Source of the DNA: Camelimonas abortus
GTDB lineage: Bacteria; Pseudomonadota; Alphaproteobacteria; Rhizobiales; Beijerinckiaceae
Assembly (NCBI RefSeq): GCF_042647165.1
Contig: NZ_JBHRUV010000031.1
Length of the DNA: 64,000 nucleotides
Direction: 5' to 3' (one strand)
The notes below the pieces were generated by a model. The model saw only the letters and a program-made list of their open reading frames with translations. It made no database searches and was not told the origin of the DNA. Below are positions 56,687 through 64,000 of the stretch, in pieces. Both the position numbers and the translations under genes were made by a program. The number at the start of each line of letters is the position of its first letter. Position 1 is the first letter of the stretch.

Positions 56687-58294
56687 TCACATTCGGAACA
56701 GGCCGAATTTCGTCTCCGGAACCGGCGCGTTGAGACAGGCGGAGAAGGCGAGGCCAAGCACGTCGCGCGTCTCGGACGGCAGAATGACGCCGTCATCCCA
56801 CAGACGCGCCGTGGCGTAATAGGGGTTGCCCTCCACCTCATACTGCGCCCGGATCGGCGCCCGGAACGCCTCCTCCTCCTCCGCCGGCCAGGTCTTGCCC
56901 CCGGCCTCGAGACTGTCGCGGCGGATGGTGGCCAGAACGCTCGCAGCCTGCTCGCCGCCCATCACCGAAATGCGGCTGCACGGCCAGGTGAACAGGAAAC
57001 GCGGCGAATAGGCCCGCCCGCACATGCCGTAATTGCCGGCGCCAAACGAACCGCCCACCACCAGGGTGATCCTGGGCACGCGCGCCGTGGCCACCGCCGT
57101 CACCAGCTTTGCGCCGTCGCGGGCGATGCCGCCGGCCTCATACTGGCGCCCCACCATGAAGCCGGAAATGTTCTGCAGGAACAGCAGCGGAATGCGCCGC
57201 TGGCAGCACAGCTCGATGAAATGCGCCCCCTTCAGCGCGCTCCCGGAAAACAGGATGCCGTTGTTGGCGATGATCCCCACCGGAACGCCGTGCAGCCGGG
57301 CGAAGCCGGTGACCAGCGTGGTTCCGTACAGTTTCTTGAACTCGTCGAACTCCGAGCCGTCGACAAGGCGGGCGATGATCTCGCGCGCGTCGTACTGCTT
57401 GCGCAGGTCCGTCGGCACGATGCCCTCCAGCTCGGCCGCGTCATAAAGCGGATCGACCGGCGGCGCGAGGGCGATGTCCGGCCGTTTCGCCGTATTGAGC
57501 GAGGCGACGATGCGCCGGGCGATGGCGAGGGCGTGGCTGTCGTCCACGGCGTAATGGTCGGCGACGCCGGAGCGGCGGGCGTGCACGTCGGCGCCGCCCA
57601 GGTCTTCGGCCGAAACCACCTCGCCCGTGGCCGCCTTCACCAGCGGCGGGCCGCCGAGGAAAATGGTGCCCTGGCGGCGCACGATGACGGTTTCGTCGGA
57701 CATGGCCGGCACATAGGCGCCGCCCGCCGTGCACGAGCCCATCACCACCGCGATCTGCGGTATGCCCAGCGCCGACATGTTGGCCTGGTTATAGAAGATG
57801 CGGCCGAAATGGTCGCGGTCCGGGAACACCTCGGTCTGGTGCGGCAGGTTGGCGCCGCCGGAATCGACCAGGTAAACGCAGGGCAGCCGGTTCTCGAGGG
57901 CGATCTCCTGGGCGCGCAGGTGCTTCTTCACCGTCATCGGGTAATAGGTGCCGCCCTTGATGGTGGAGTCGTTGCAGACGATCATCACCTCGCGGCCGCT
58001 GACCCGGCCGACGCCGGCGATCAGCCCGGCGCCGTGGATGGGCTCGCCATACATGCCGTCGGCGGCGAGCGCGCCGATCTCCAGGAAGGGCGCGCCCGGA
58101 TCCAGCAGGCCCGCCACCCGCTCGCGCGGCAGCAGCTTGCCGCGGGCCACGTGCCGCTCGCGCGCCTTTGGCGGCCCGCCGGCGAACACCGCCTCCCGTT
58201 TCGCCATCAGCTCCGCCCGCAGCGCGGCCCACGCCTCGGCGTTGGCCCGGAACTCGTCGGAGCGCACGTTCGCGACGGAACTGATCACTGGCAC
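56687..58294 (-). CDS. mccB: Methylcrotonyl-CoA carboxylase-type carboxyltransferase subunit
   Basis: A 535-residue beta subunit with two crotonase-fold halves. Diagnostic segments are DSGGANLPHQTEVFPDRDHF, MGSCTAGGAYVPAMSDE, and, in the C-terminal half, GGSFGAGNYGMCGRAYSPRF. They favour methylcrotonyl-CoA (or geranyl-CoA) over propionyl-CoA carboxylase. The GTG start at 58294 is preceded by GGGGAGGA. Its alpha subunit gene is 5.5 kb away on the same strand, not adjacent. Confidence 0.87.
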   Translation of the reverse strand: MPVISSVANVRSDEFRANAEAWAALRAELMAKREAVFAGGPPKARERHVARGKLLPRERVAGLLDPGAPFLEIGALAADGMYGEPIHGAGLIAGVGRVSGREVMIVCNDSTIKGGTYYPMTVKKHLRAQEIALENRLPCVYLVDSGGANLPHQTEVFPDRDHFGRIFYNQANMSALGIPQIAVVMGSCTAGGAYVPAMSDETVIVRRQGTIFLGGPPLVKAATGEVVSAEDLGGADVHARRSGVADHYAVDDSHALAIARRIVASLNTAKRPDIALAPPVDPLYDAAELEGIVPTDLRKQYDAREIIARLVDGSEFDEFKKLYGTTLVTGFARLHGVPVGIIANNGILFSGSALKGAHFIELCCQRRIPLLFLQNISGFMVGRQYEAGGIARDGAKLVTAVATARVPRITLVVGGSFGAGNYGMCGRAYSPRFLFTWPCSRISVMGGEQAASVLATIRRDSLEAGGKTWPAEEEEAFRAPIRAQYEVEGNPYYATARLWDDGVILPSETRDVLGLAFSACLNAPVPETKFGLFRM

Positions 58295-58467
58295 GGCGTG
58301 TCCTCCCCATCCTGCCCGCGGCGGGCGCCGCACAGTACTGAAGCGTATCAGACGGCGAATGCAAGCCCGCATTTCCGTGACGGCGGCGGTGACCAGCCGG
58401 GGATACCGGCAAAAAGGCGCCGCTGGTATCAACAGCCTGTCAGGATGTCCGCCAGCGGGAGGATGAC

Positions 58468-58773
58468 ATGAACAGCTTCGTCGCCGGCATCGGCTGTCTG
58501 GCCGCGCTTATTCCTGCCGGAGCCAGCCTGCACATGCTGTTCCGGCGACCGGAGAACAGGCCCTACGCCCTCTGTCTCGGGCTGAGCGCGGCCGGAGCGA
58601 CCGGTTTCGCCGCCGCCTGCCCGGCGGCCTTTGGGGGAGGCGCGCCGGAATCCGCCGCCCTCCATGCATGCGCCTTCGTGAGCCTGACGGCGGTCATCGT
58701 GTCCTGGGGGGTGTTCCTGAGCAGCCTGACGCGCCGCCGCCTCCTGCGCCGCCGTCACCGGACGGCCGGCTAG
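58468..58773 (+). CDS. Small membrane protein of unknown function (101 aa)
   Basis: Three hydrophobic segments (about residues 4-22, 33-52 and 64-86) precede an Arg-rich C-terminus (RRRLLRRRHR). GGGAGGA precedes the ATG. I recognise no family. Its stop codon shares a CTAG palindrome with the stop of the convergent lipB gene. Confidence 0.65.
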   Translation: MNSFVAGIGCLAALIPAGASLHMLFRRPENRPYALCLGLSAAGATGFAAACPAAFGGGAPESAALHACAFVSLTAVIVSWGVFLSSLTRRRLLRRRHRTAG

Positions 58774-59522
58774 GGCGCGACGCGGCGCGTCGGGCCGAAC
58801 ACCGCTTCAAAGCGGTCGCGCAGCGCCTGGTCGACCTCGGGCATGGTCACCGGCACGCCGAGATCGACGAGGCTGGTGACGCCATGGCCCTGCACGCCGC
58901 AGGGCACGATGCCGGAGAAATGCTCCAGGTCCGGCTCGACGTTCAGGCTGATTCCGTGGAACGACACCCAGCGGCGCAGGCGAACGCCGATGGCGGCCAC
59001 CTTGTCCTCGCGCATGGAGCCGTCCGGCAGCGGCGGCTTTTCCGGCCGGCGCACCCAGACGCCGACGCGCCCCTCGCGCCGCTCGCCGGCGACGTTGAAG
59101 ACCGCCAGGGTTTCGACAAGCCACTCCTCCAGGGCGCAGACGAAGGCGCGCACGTCCTGGCGGCGGCGCCTGAGGTCAAGCATCACATAGACCACGCGCT
59201 GCCCGGGGCCGTGATAGGTGAACTGTCCGCCCCGCCCGACATGGCGCACGGGGAAACGGTCCGGATCCACCAGATCCTCCGGCCTGGCCGAGGTGCCGGC
59301 GGTGTAGAGCGGCGGATGCTCCACCAGCCAGGCGAGCTCGCCGGCCTCGCCCGCGGCGATCGCGGCGGCGCGCTCCTCCATGAAGGCGACGGCGTCGTCA
59401 TAGGCGGTGAGACCGTCGCTGATCCGCCACTCCACCGGCGGCGAACCGGGCGCCGGCAGAAAGAGATGGCGCGGCCGCGCTGCGGGCGCGGCGCCAGCAT
59501 GGCCAGCCGTCTGTACCGTCAT
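58770..59522 (-). CDS. lipB: Octanoyltransferase LipB
   Basis: Transfers octanoyl groups from acyl-carrier protein to lipoyl domains; 250 aa. The catalytic Cys lies in IVPCGVQGHGVTSLVDLG near residue 203 and the Lys in REDKVAAIGVRLRRW near residue 169. GRGGQFTYHGPGQRVVYVML near residue 95 is typical. The N-terminal 20 residues are an Ala/Pro-rich extension. lipA is not in the window. Confidence 0.94.
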   Translation of the reverse strand: MTVQTAGHAGAAPAARPRHLFLPAPGSPPVEWRISDGLTAYDDAVAFMEERAAAIAAGEAGELAWLVEHPPLYTAGTSARPEDLVDPDRFPVRHVGRGGQFTYHGPGQRVVYVMLDLRRRRQDVRAFVCALEEWLVETLAVFNVAGERREGRVGVWVRRPEKPPLPDGSMREDKVAAIGVRLRRWVSFHGISLNVEPDLEHFSGIVPCGVQGHGVTSLVDLGVPVTMPEVDQALRDRFEAVFGPTRRVAP

Positions 59523-59910
59523 GGATTCGCCTCCTGCCGGACCGGCGCCAGCGGGTGTTTCTGGCGCGGGGGCGGTTTTACACCCGGGCGCGGCGACCCG
59601 CCACCCGCGTCAGGGGGGCGGCGCGCATGGCCCGCCCGGAGGCGCTGCGCCCCCCGCCCTTCCGCCCTGCCTGCCCGGAGCGGCCCCCCTAGCCGCAGAC
59701 GCGGATGGCGGCGACGGCGCGGCCCGGCGCCTCGACGCGGCGACGCTTGCGCGCCCAACCCACAGGATCGCGGCAGTTGTTCACAGCTGGCGCTTGTCGG
59801 GACCGGAAGCATCTGTTACATGCCCAGCCATCGACGGCGGACGGCTGACTTTCGCTAAAGACCACCCCTCCTCACGGTGGTCCAGAAACGGCCAGGCGCG
59901 TTGATCACGA
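59523..59910. other. 388-bp region between lipB and tRNA-Leu
   Basis: It carries the presumed tRNA promoter (TTGTCG at 59794, TTACAT at 59816, 16 bases apart) and a GACCACC/GGTGGTC inverted repeat at 59860-59882. No gene is seen. Confidence 0.45.
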
Positions 59911-59996
59911 GCGGTCGTGGCGGAATGGTAGACGCGCTAGCTTGAGGTGCTAGTCCTGGAGACGGGGTGGAGGTTCGAGTCCTCTCGACCGCACCA
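59911..59996 (+). tRNA. tRNA-Leu (anticodon GAG)
   Basis: A class II tRNA of 86 nucleotides including encoded CCA. The acceptor arms GCGGTCG and CGACCGC pair fully. The anticodon stem CTAGC/GCTAG encloses the loop TTGAGGT, giving anticodon GAG at 59944-59946. GGTTCGAGTCC forms the T-arm, and a long variable arm is present. Confidence 0.95.
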
Positions 59997-60032
59997 ACCA
60001 CAGGTGGTTGGTGAAAGTTACGGACAGTGCGA

Positions 60033-60054
60033 CGCGCCGCAGGGCGCGTTTTTT
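60033..60054 (+). terminator. Intrinsic terminator after tRNA-Leu
   Basis: CGCGCC and GGCGCG form a six-base stem around GCAG, followed by six T residues. A separate ACCAACCA/TGGTTGGT hairpin (59993-60012) directly overlaps the tRNA 3' end. Confidence 0.85.
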
Positions 60055-60375
60055 GTTTTCAGCCTCCCCGTCATTCCCGCGAGAGCCCGCCCCTCCCCGG
60101 CCGGCGCGCCTGCGCGCGTGCGCGCCCGCCCCGAACCTGAGCCGGGACGGCAGGTAGAAACAGTCTGTTTCGACTAGTCCATAAAGACCAAGTATACATT
60201 CCGCCTTGCCGGACGCGCAGACTGCATATTATACAAAAGTATGGGCCGATCCGTCGTCATTTCCTGACGGGATCGTGATCATAAGCCTGTTATTTCGCCG
60301 GAAGAACGCTTAGCATGCACGACCTATCGCCTGATAAGGCGGTCTAACCACAATAACATGTCAGAGGAGGATGCC
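60055..60375 (+). promoter_or_regulatory. AT-richer leader of the orphan binding-protein gene
   Basis: From about 60155 the base composition falls clearly below the window average. It contains GAAACA-GTC-TGTTTC (60157-60171), a candidate promoter TTGCCG (60206-60211) with TATACA 18 bases on (60230-60235), a bulged hairpin GATCCGTC/GACGGGATC around 60248-60274, and CGCC/GGCG. The ribosome-binding site AGAGGAGG (60363-60370) fixes the GTG at 60376. Confidence 0.45.
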
Positions 60376-61584
60376 GTGGACAGACGTCAGTTTCTTGTCA
60401 CGGGCGCGGCCGCCGTCGCCGGCGCCGCGCTCGCCAGACCCGCCATCGCAAAGGGCAAGAAATATGATCCCGGCGCCAGCGACACAGAGATCCGGCTCGG
60501 CCAGACCATCCCGTACAGCGGCGCCGGCTCCGTTTATGGCGCGGTGGGCCGCGCCCAGGCCGCCTATTTCGAGGAGCTGAACGCCAAGGGCGGCGTCAAC
60601 GGCCGCAAGATCAGGTTCATCTCGCTGGACGACGCCTACAGCGCCCCCAAATGCGTCGAGGCCACCCGCCGCCTCGTCGAGCAGGACGAGGTGCTCGCCT
60701 TCTTCGGCTCGCTCGGCACCGCCCCGCAGGTCGCCGTGCAGAAATACCTGAACGGCAAGGGCATTCCGCAGCTGCTGCTCAACACCGGCGCGCCGCGCTT
60801 CAATGATCCCAAACAGTATCCGTGGACCACGCCCGGCCTGCCGCTCTACTCGATCGAGGCCACCATCCTCGCCAACTTCGTCGCGAAGGAGCTGCCGGGC
60901 GCCAGGGTCGCGGTGCTGTCGCAGAACGACGAATACGGCCGCGATTACCTCAACTACTTCAAGAAGGCGCTTGGCGACCGCGGCGCCGTGGTGGCCGAGG
61001 CCACCTATGACCTCACCGACGCCACCGTCGACTCGCAGATGCTGAAGCTGTCGCAGTCCGGCGCCGACGTTTTCTACAACTGCAGCTCGGGCAAGTTCAC
61101 CACCCAGTCCATCAAGAAGGTGCACGAGCTCAACTGGAAGCCGAAGCTCAACATCATCATCTCCACCTCGGCGGGCTCGTCCATCATCAATCCGGCCGGC
61201 GAGGAGGCGACGCGCGGCCTCTACTGCGCCCAGTACGTGAAGAACATCAGCGAGAAGCGCTGGCAGGACGATCCGGCGGTGAAGGAGTGGGAGGCGATCC
61301 GCGCCAAACACCTGCCCAACATCGATCCGGACAACAACATCGCCTTCCTCGGCTATTCCGTCGGCGTGCTGATGGCCGGCATCCTCGAGAAGTGCGGCGA
61401 CGAGCTGACCCGCGAGAACGTGCTGAAGCACGCCACCAACCTCGCCGGCCAGACCGCGCCCGCGCTGCTGCCGGGGATCACCTACGGCATCACCCCGACC
61501 GACTATTCGCCGTTCAACGCCATGATCATGGGCCGTTATGACGGCAAGTCGTGGGAGCTGATGGGCGACCCGATCTCGCGTTAA
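60376..61584 (+). CDS. Orphan ABC substrate-binding protein (LivK type, Tat-exported)
   Basis: A 402-residue type I periplasmic binding protein. The N-terminus is a twin-arginine signal (DRRQFLVTGAAAVAGAALA). The domain begins IRLGQTIPYSGAGSVYG. The GTG start is chosen for the AGAGGAGG five bases before it; ATG 60358 lacks one. No permease or ATPase gene lies beside it, so it must use a transporter encoded elsewhere, possibly the Liv system at 27299-30722, or act as a sensor. Confidence 0.88.
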   Translation: MDRRQFLVTGAAAVAGAALARPAIAKGKKYDPGASDTEIRLGQTIPYSGAGSVYGAVGRAQAAYFEELNAKGGVNGRKIRFISLDDAYSAPKCVEATRRLVEQDEVLAFFGSLGTAPQVAVQKYLNGKGIPQLLLNTGAPRFNDPKQYPWTTPGLPLYSIEATILANFVAKELPGARVAVLSQNDEYGRDYLNYFKKALGDRGAVVAEATYDLTDATVDSQMLKLSQSGADVFYNCSSGKFTTQSIKKVHELNWKPKLNIIISTSAGSSIINPAGEEATRGLYCAQYVKNISEKRWQDDPAVKEWEAIRAKHLPNIDPDNNIAFLGYSVGVLMAGILEKCGDELTRENVLKHATNLAGQTAPALLPGITYGITPTDYSPFNAMIMGRYDGKSWELMGDPISR

Positions 61585-61779
61585 GGCCAGCGTCACGCGC
61601 CTGCGCCGCCGCTCCCGCCCGCCCCGCCGGGCGGGCGCTGGCGCTGGCGCCTTTGGAGGCCGCGCCGGCCTGTCCGCCGCCAGGCGGGCGTCTCACGGCG
61701 CCGGCGCAGGGCCGCGGACAGGGCGCCGGCGCCTGCCGGGACTCCCGGGCGCACGGCGCGGCGCCGTTTGCCGGGCGGC

Positions 61780-62544
61780 TTACAGGGCGGCGAGCTCGCG
61801 CAGCCGCTCCGGATCCCGGATGCGCACGCCGGCGGGGGTGATGACCAGCGCCTGCTGCTGCGCCAGGCGGCGGAAGGTGCGGCTGACGGTCTCGATGGTG
61901 AGGCCAAGATAGTCGGCGATGTCGCGCCGGCTCATGGGCAGCGGCGTCTCGGGTTGCTGGCGGACCCGCCCGCCGGCGATCTCCGCCCAGCGCCGGTCAA
62001 GCAGCAGCAGGAAGCAGGCCAGCCGCTCCTCCGCCGTGCGCCGGCCCAGCAGCACCATCTGCTCGCGGGCGCAGGCCAGCTCCTCCACCGCCAGCTCGTG
62101 CAGCCGCCGGCCCATGTGCGGCAACCGCCCGGCCAGCGCCAGGAAGGCGCGGCGCGAGAAGGCGCACACCGCCATGTCGGTCACCGCCTCAACTGCGCAG
62201 ACAGGTCGGGCCGCAGGGTCGAAACCGATGAAATCCCCCGGCAGCGCGAAGCCGACGATCTGCCGGCGGCCGTCCGGCAGGGTGCGCGCCAGCCGCGCCA
62301 TGCCGCTGCGCACGTTGAACACGCAACCGCCCGGAGCGCCGTCGCCGCCGGCCCCGGCGGGCGCGAGCCCTTCCGGCGTCAGCGTCTGCCCCGCGCGATA
62401 GACAAGCCGTCGCGACAGGTCGGCGGCCTGCGCCAGCTCATCGTCGCCCAGGCAGTCGCACACGCCGCGCCTTCGCACGGGGCATCCGCAGCAGGGCTCG
62501 GGTTCGGCGCGCGACGCGGTGTGGACTGGCTGGTTCATGGACAT
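61780..62544 (-). CDS. Fnr/FnrN-type Crp-family oxygen-responsive regulator
   Basis: A 254-residue Crp/Fnr regulator. N-terminal cysteines at positions 18, 21 and 29 form CX2CX7C, and Cys116 is the likely fourth ligand of a [4Fe-4S] cluster. The C-terminal helix-turn-helix SRRDIADYLGLTIETVSRTF keeps the Glu and Ser/Arg that in FNR read TTGAT. The beta-roll has a Gly/Ala-rich insertion near residues 60-72. ATG 62544 is chosen; an upstream TTG at 62553 is also open. It converges with the orphan binding-protein gene. Confidence 0.87.
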   Translation of the reverse strand: MSMNQPVHTASRAEPEPCCGCPVRRRGVCDCLGDDELAQAADLSRRLVYRAGQTLTPEGLAPAGAGGDGAPGGCVFNVRSGMARLARTLPDGRRQIVGFALPGDFIGFDPAARPVCAVEAVTDMAVCAFSRRAFLALAGRLPHMGRRLHELAVEELACAREQMVLLGRRTAEERLACFLLLLDRRWAEIAGGRVRQQPETPLPMSRRDIADYLGLTIETVSRTFRRLAQQQALVITPAGVRIRDPERLRELAAL

Positions 62545-62553
62545 CTCGCGCAA

Positions 62554-63180
62554 ACGCCAGCGGGCGCCTTTCCCGGGGCCGGACCGCCGCGACCGGGGCG
62601 GCCCCTCCGCTGGCCAGAATCATTCTAACCTGGCTTGCGTCCGGTTTTCACGGAATTTCCGCCCGCAGACCCGCTCAAGCCCGGGCACGATCACGCGACC
62701 ACGACAAAATCGCACGTTCCCGCAAGATCGCCAGGCTTCCGGACGCGCAGACGCAGCGTCCCCCCGCCTGACCGTGGAATCCGCCGCCGATTCGCCGCCA
62801 TCCGCGCCGCGCAAGCCGGCCGTGGCGCCGGCGCGCGCTCCGGCCCGCCGCCGGAACTGTATCCATTTGGCAACATCCGGTTCGGGAATGGGCGGTTCCG
62901 GCCGTACGGGCGCCCAGGAGTTGATCCTGATCAATTCATGGGCGCCGTTCCTGGCGTTTTCTCCCCTGCGCGGGCGGCGACGGCGCGGACCTTCGCCCGG
63001 ACGTCCGGGGGGAGCCTCCGCCAGGGCCCGCCCGCCGGCCTTTCCTGTGGGGCGCGCCCCGCAGGAAAGGCCGGAGAGTCCGGCGTCGCCCGCGCCCGCG
63101 ACGCGCGTCGCGACCGACAGGATATTTCACCGGCCGACGGCCGCCGCGCCGGACGCCGGGGACGTAGCAGAGAGCTTGTG
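62554..63180. other. 627-bp divergent region between the fnr-like gene and ompW-like gene
   Basis: No gene is called; the frames crossing it are Arg/Pro-rich. It holds one perfect FNR box inside a larger palindrome at 62909-62946, listed separately. The AT content is slightly raised at 62625-62720. Confidence 0.5.
62909..62946. promoter_or_regulatory. FNR box nested in a 38-bp inverted repeat
   Basis: TTGAT-CCTG-ATCAA (62921-62934) matches the FNR consensus at all ten defined bases. GGCGCCCA (62909-62916) and TGGGCGCC (62939-62946) are perfect outer arms. Both repeats have the same centre, at 62927.5. The box is about 365 bp from the fnr-like start and 247 bp from the ompW-like start. Confidence 0.85.
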
Positions 63181-63873
63181 ATGAAACCGACTTTCGCCCG
63201 CGCCGGCCTTCTCGCCGGCCTTCTGGCCGCCACCGCCCTCACCGCGCCGGCCTTCGCCGCCGACCTGCCGGCCCGGAACCAGGCGCCGGAAGCCCCGGTC
63301 GTGCAGCAGTGGAATCCGTGGATGGTGCGCGCCCGCGCCCTGCTCGTGGTTCCGCGCGACGAGGCGAAGCTCTACACCGCCGGCGAGCGCCTGCCCGGCG
63401 CCAATGTCGACGTGTCGAACTCCGTCGTTCCCGAGCTCGACATCACCTATTTTTTCACGAAGAACCTCGCCGCCGAGCTGATCCTGGGCGTCACCCCGCA
63501 CAGGGTGAAGGGCGCGGGCTCCATCGCCGGCACGCCGGTCGGCAAGGCCTGGCTGCTGCCCCCCACCCTGACGCTGCAGTATCACTTCACCGGTCTGGGC
63601 GCGTTCAGGCCCTACGTCGGCGCCGGCGTGAACTACACGGTGTTCTTCGACGAGCGCGCCCGCGGCCCGTTCAGCTCCTTCCGCCTGAAGGACAGCTTCG
63701 GCTTCGCCCTGCAGGCCGGCCTTGACTACATGATCGACGAGCACTGGGGCTTCAACGTCGACGTCAAGAAGATCTTCCTGAAGACCGACGTGAAGCTGGA
63801 CCACGGCGTGGTGTACGGCAAGGTCCACCTCGACCCGTGGCTGGTGTCCACCGGCGTCACCTACCGCTTCTGA
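63181..63873 (+). CDS. ompW: OmpW family outer-membrane protein
   Basis: A 230-residue eight-stranded beta-barrel of the OmpW family. A signal peptide ends near residue 26 (TALTAPAFAAD). Hallmarks are VVPELDITYFFTKNLAAELI near residue 83, FRPYVGAGVNYTVFF near residue 141, GLDYMIDEHWGFNVDVKKIF near residue 181, and the C-terminal aromatic TYRF. OmpW forms a narrow hydrophobic channel. The gene is divergent from an Fnr-like regulator with a perfect FNR box between them. Confidence 0.92.
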   Translation: MKPTFARAGLLAGLLAATALTAPAFAADLPARNQAPEAPVVQQWNPWMVRARALLVVPRDEAKLYTAGERLPGANVDVSNSVVPELDITYFFTKNLAAELILGVTPHRVKGAGSIAGTPVGKAWLLPPTLTLQYHFTGLGAFRPYVGAGVNYTVFFDERARGPFSSFRLKDSFGFALQAGLDYMIDEHWGFNVDVKKIFLKTDVKLDHGVVYGKVHLDPWLVSTGVTYRF

Positions 63874-64000
63874 CACGCGCCCGCCGGCGGCCCGCGCCCG
63901 CGCCGGGGCCGCCGGACCACGGAACCGGCGGAACGGCGCCCGCGCCGCTCCGCCGCCGCCAAGGCGACCAGGGCTGGGGGACTGCCCGGATCGCCAGACG

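Noticed and set aside
59911..60060. Attachment site for a mobile element at tRNA-Leu
   Set aside because: No integrase, and no second copy of the tRNA 3' end was found in the window. The AT-richer stretch that follows ends at a single binding-protein gene.

Overview
The window is a very GC-rich (about 70% or more), densely coded bacterial chromosome segment. Gene content points to an alphaproteobacterium, most likely of the order Hyphomicrobiales (Rhizobiales): pyrB-pyrC-plsY-dprA, topA-rnr-DUF983-NUDIX-MFS-rpmG, divK with a DUF3572 gene, EipB(DUF1849)/RidA/GNAT/HIT beside clpA-clpS and a SPOR-containing dac gene, DUF1489, map-radC and an FnrN-type regulator. The genus cannot be named from the sequence alone. 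I see no prophage, transposase, integrase or CRISPR array.

Layout. 0.2-1.9 kb: MBL-fold hydrolase, ruvX and a small conserved gene. 2.7-6.9 kb (minus): operon pyrB-pyrC-plsY-dprA; the dihydroorotase lacks its metal-binding His-x-His and looks like the non-catalytic partner of aspartate transcarbamylase. 7.5-18.5 kb (plus): aidB, topA, rnr, DUF983, NUDIX, MFS and rpmG, which is closed by a clear intrinsic terminator.

18.9-33.0 kb is an accessory catabolic region made of two adjacent operons, each joining an ABC importer to hydrolases. Operon 1 is divergent from a TrmB-like regulator and encodes an SsuABC/TauABC-type importer, a flavin reductase-like protein and a nitrilase with an intact Glu-Lys-Cys triad. 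Operon 2 is divergent from a LysR regulator and encodes a branched-chain-amino-acid-type importer with LivM and LivG fused into one protein, a metal-dependent cyclase/hydrolase and an amidase-signature enzyme. Both divergent control regions are rich in inverted repeats. The simplest reading is uptake and hydrolysis of nitriles, amides or cyclic amides for carbon and nitrogen. The substrates are unknown.

33-48 kb returns to housekeeping genes: a small hypothetical, divK, DUF3572, dinB, eipB, ridA-like, GNAT, HIT, clpA/clpS, dac, a membrane J-domain protein, panC and three small genes. A five-unit 15-bp tandem repeat carrying the palindrome GACCGGTC lies between dac and the J-domain gene. 49-59.5 kb: mccA, lrgAB, exoD, radC, map, an FkbM methyltransferase, mccB (separated from mccA by about 5.5 kb), a small membrane protein and lipB.

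59.9-64 kb: tRNA-Leu(GAG) with terminator, an orphan Tat-exported LivK-like binding protein behind an AT-richer leader, an Fnr/FnrN-type oxygen regulator and a divergent OmpW-family porin. Between these last two lies a perfect FNR box (TTGAT-N4-ATCAA) centred inside a larger 38-bp inverted repeat.
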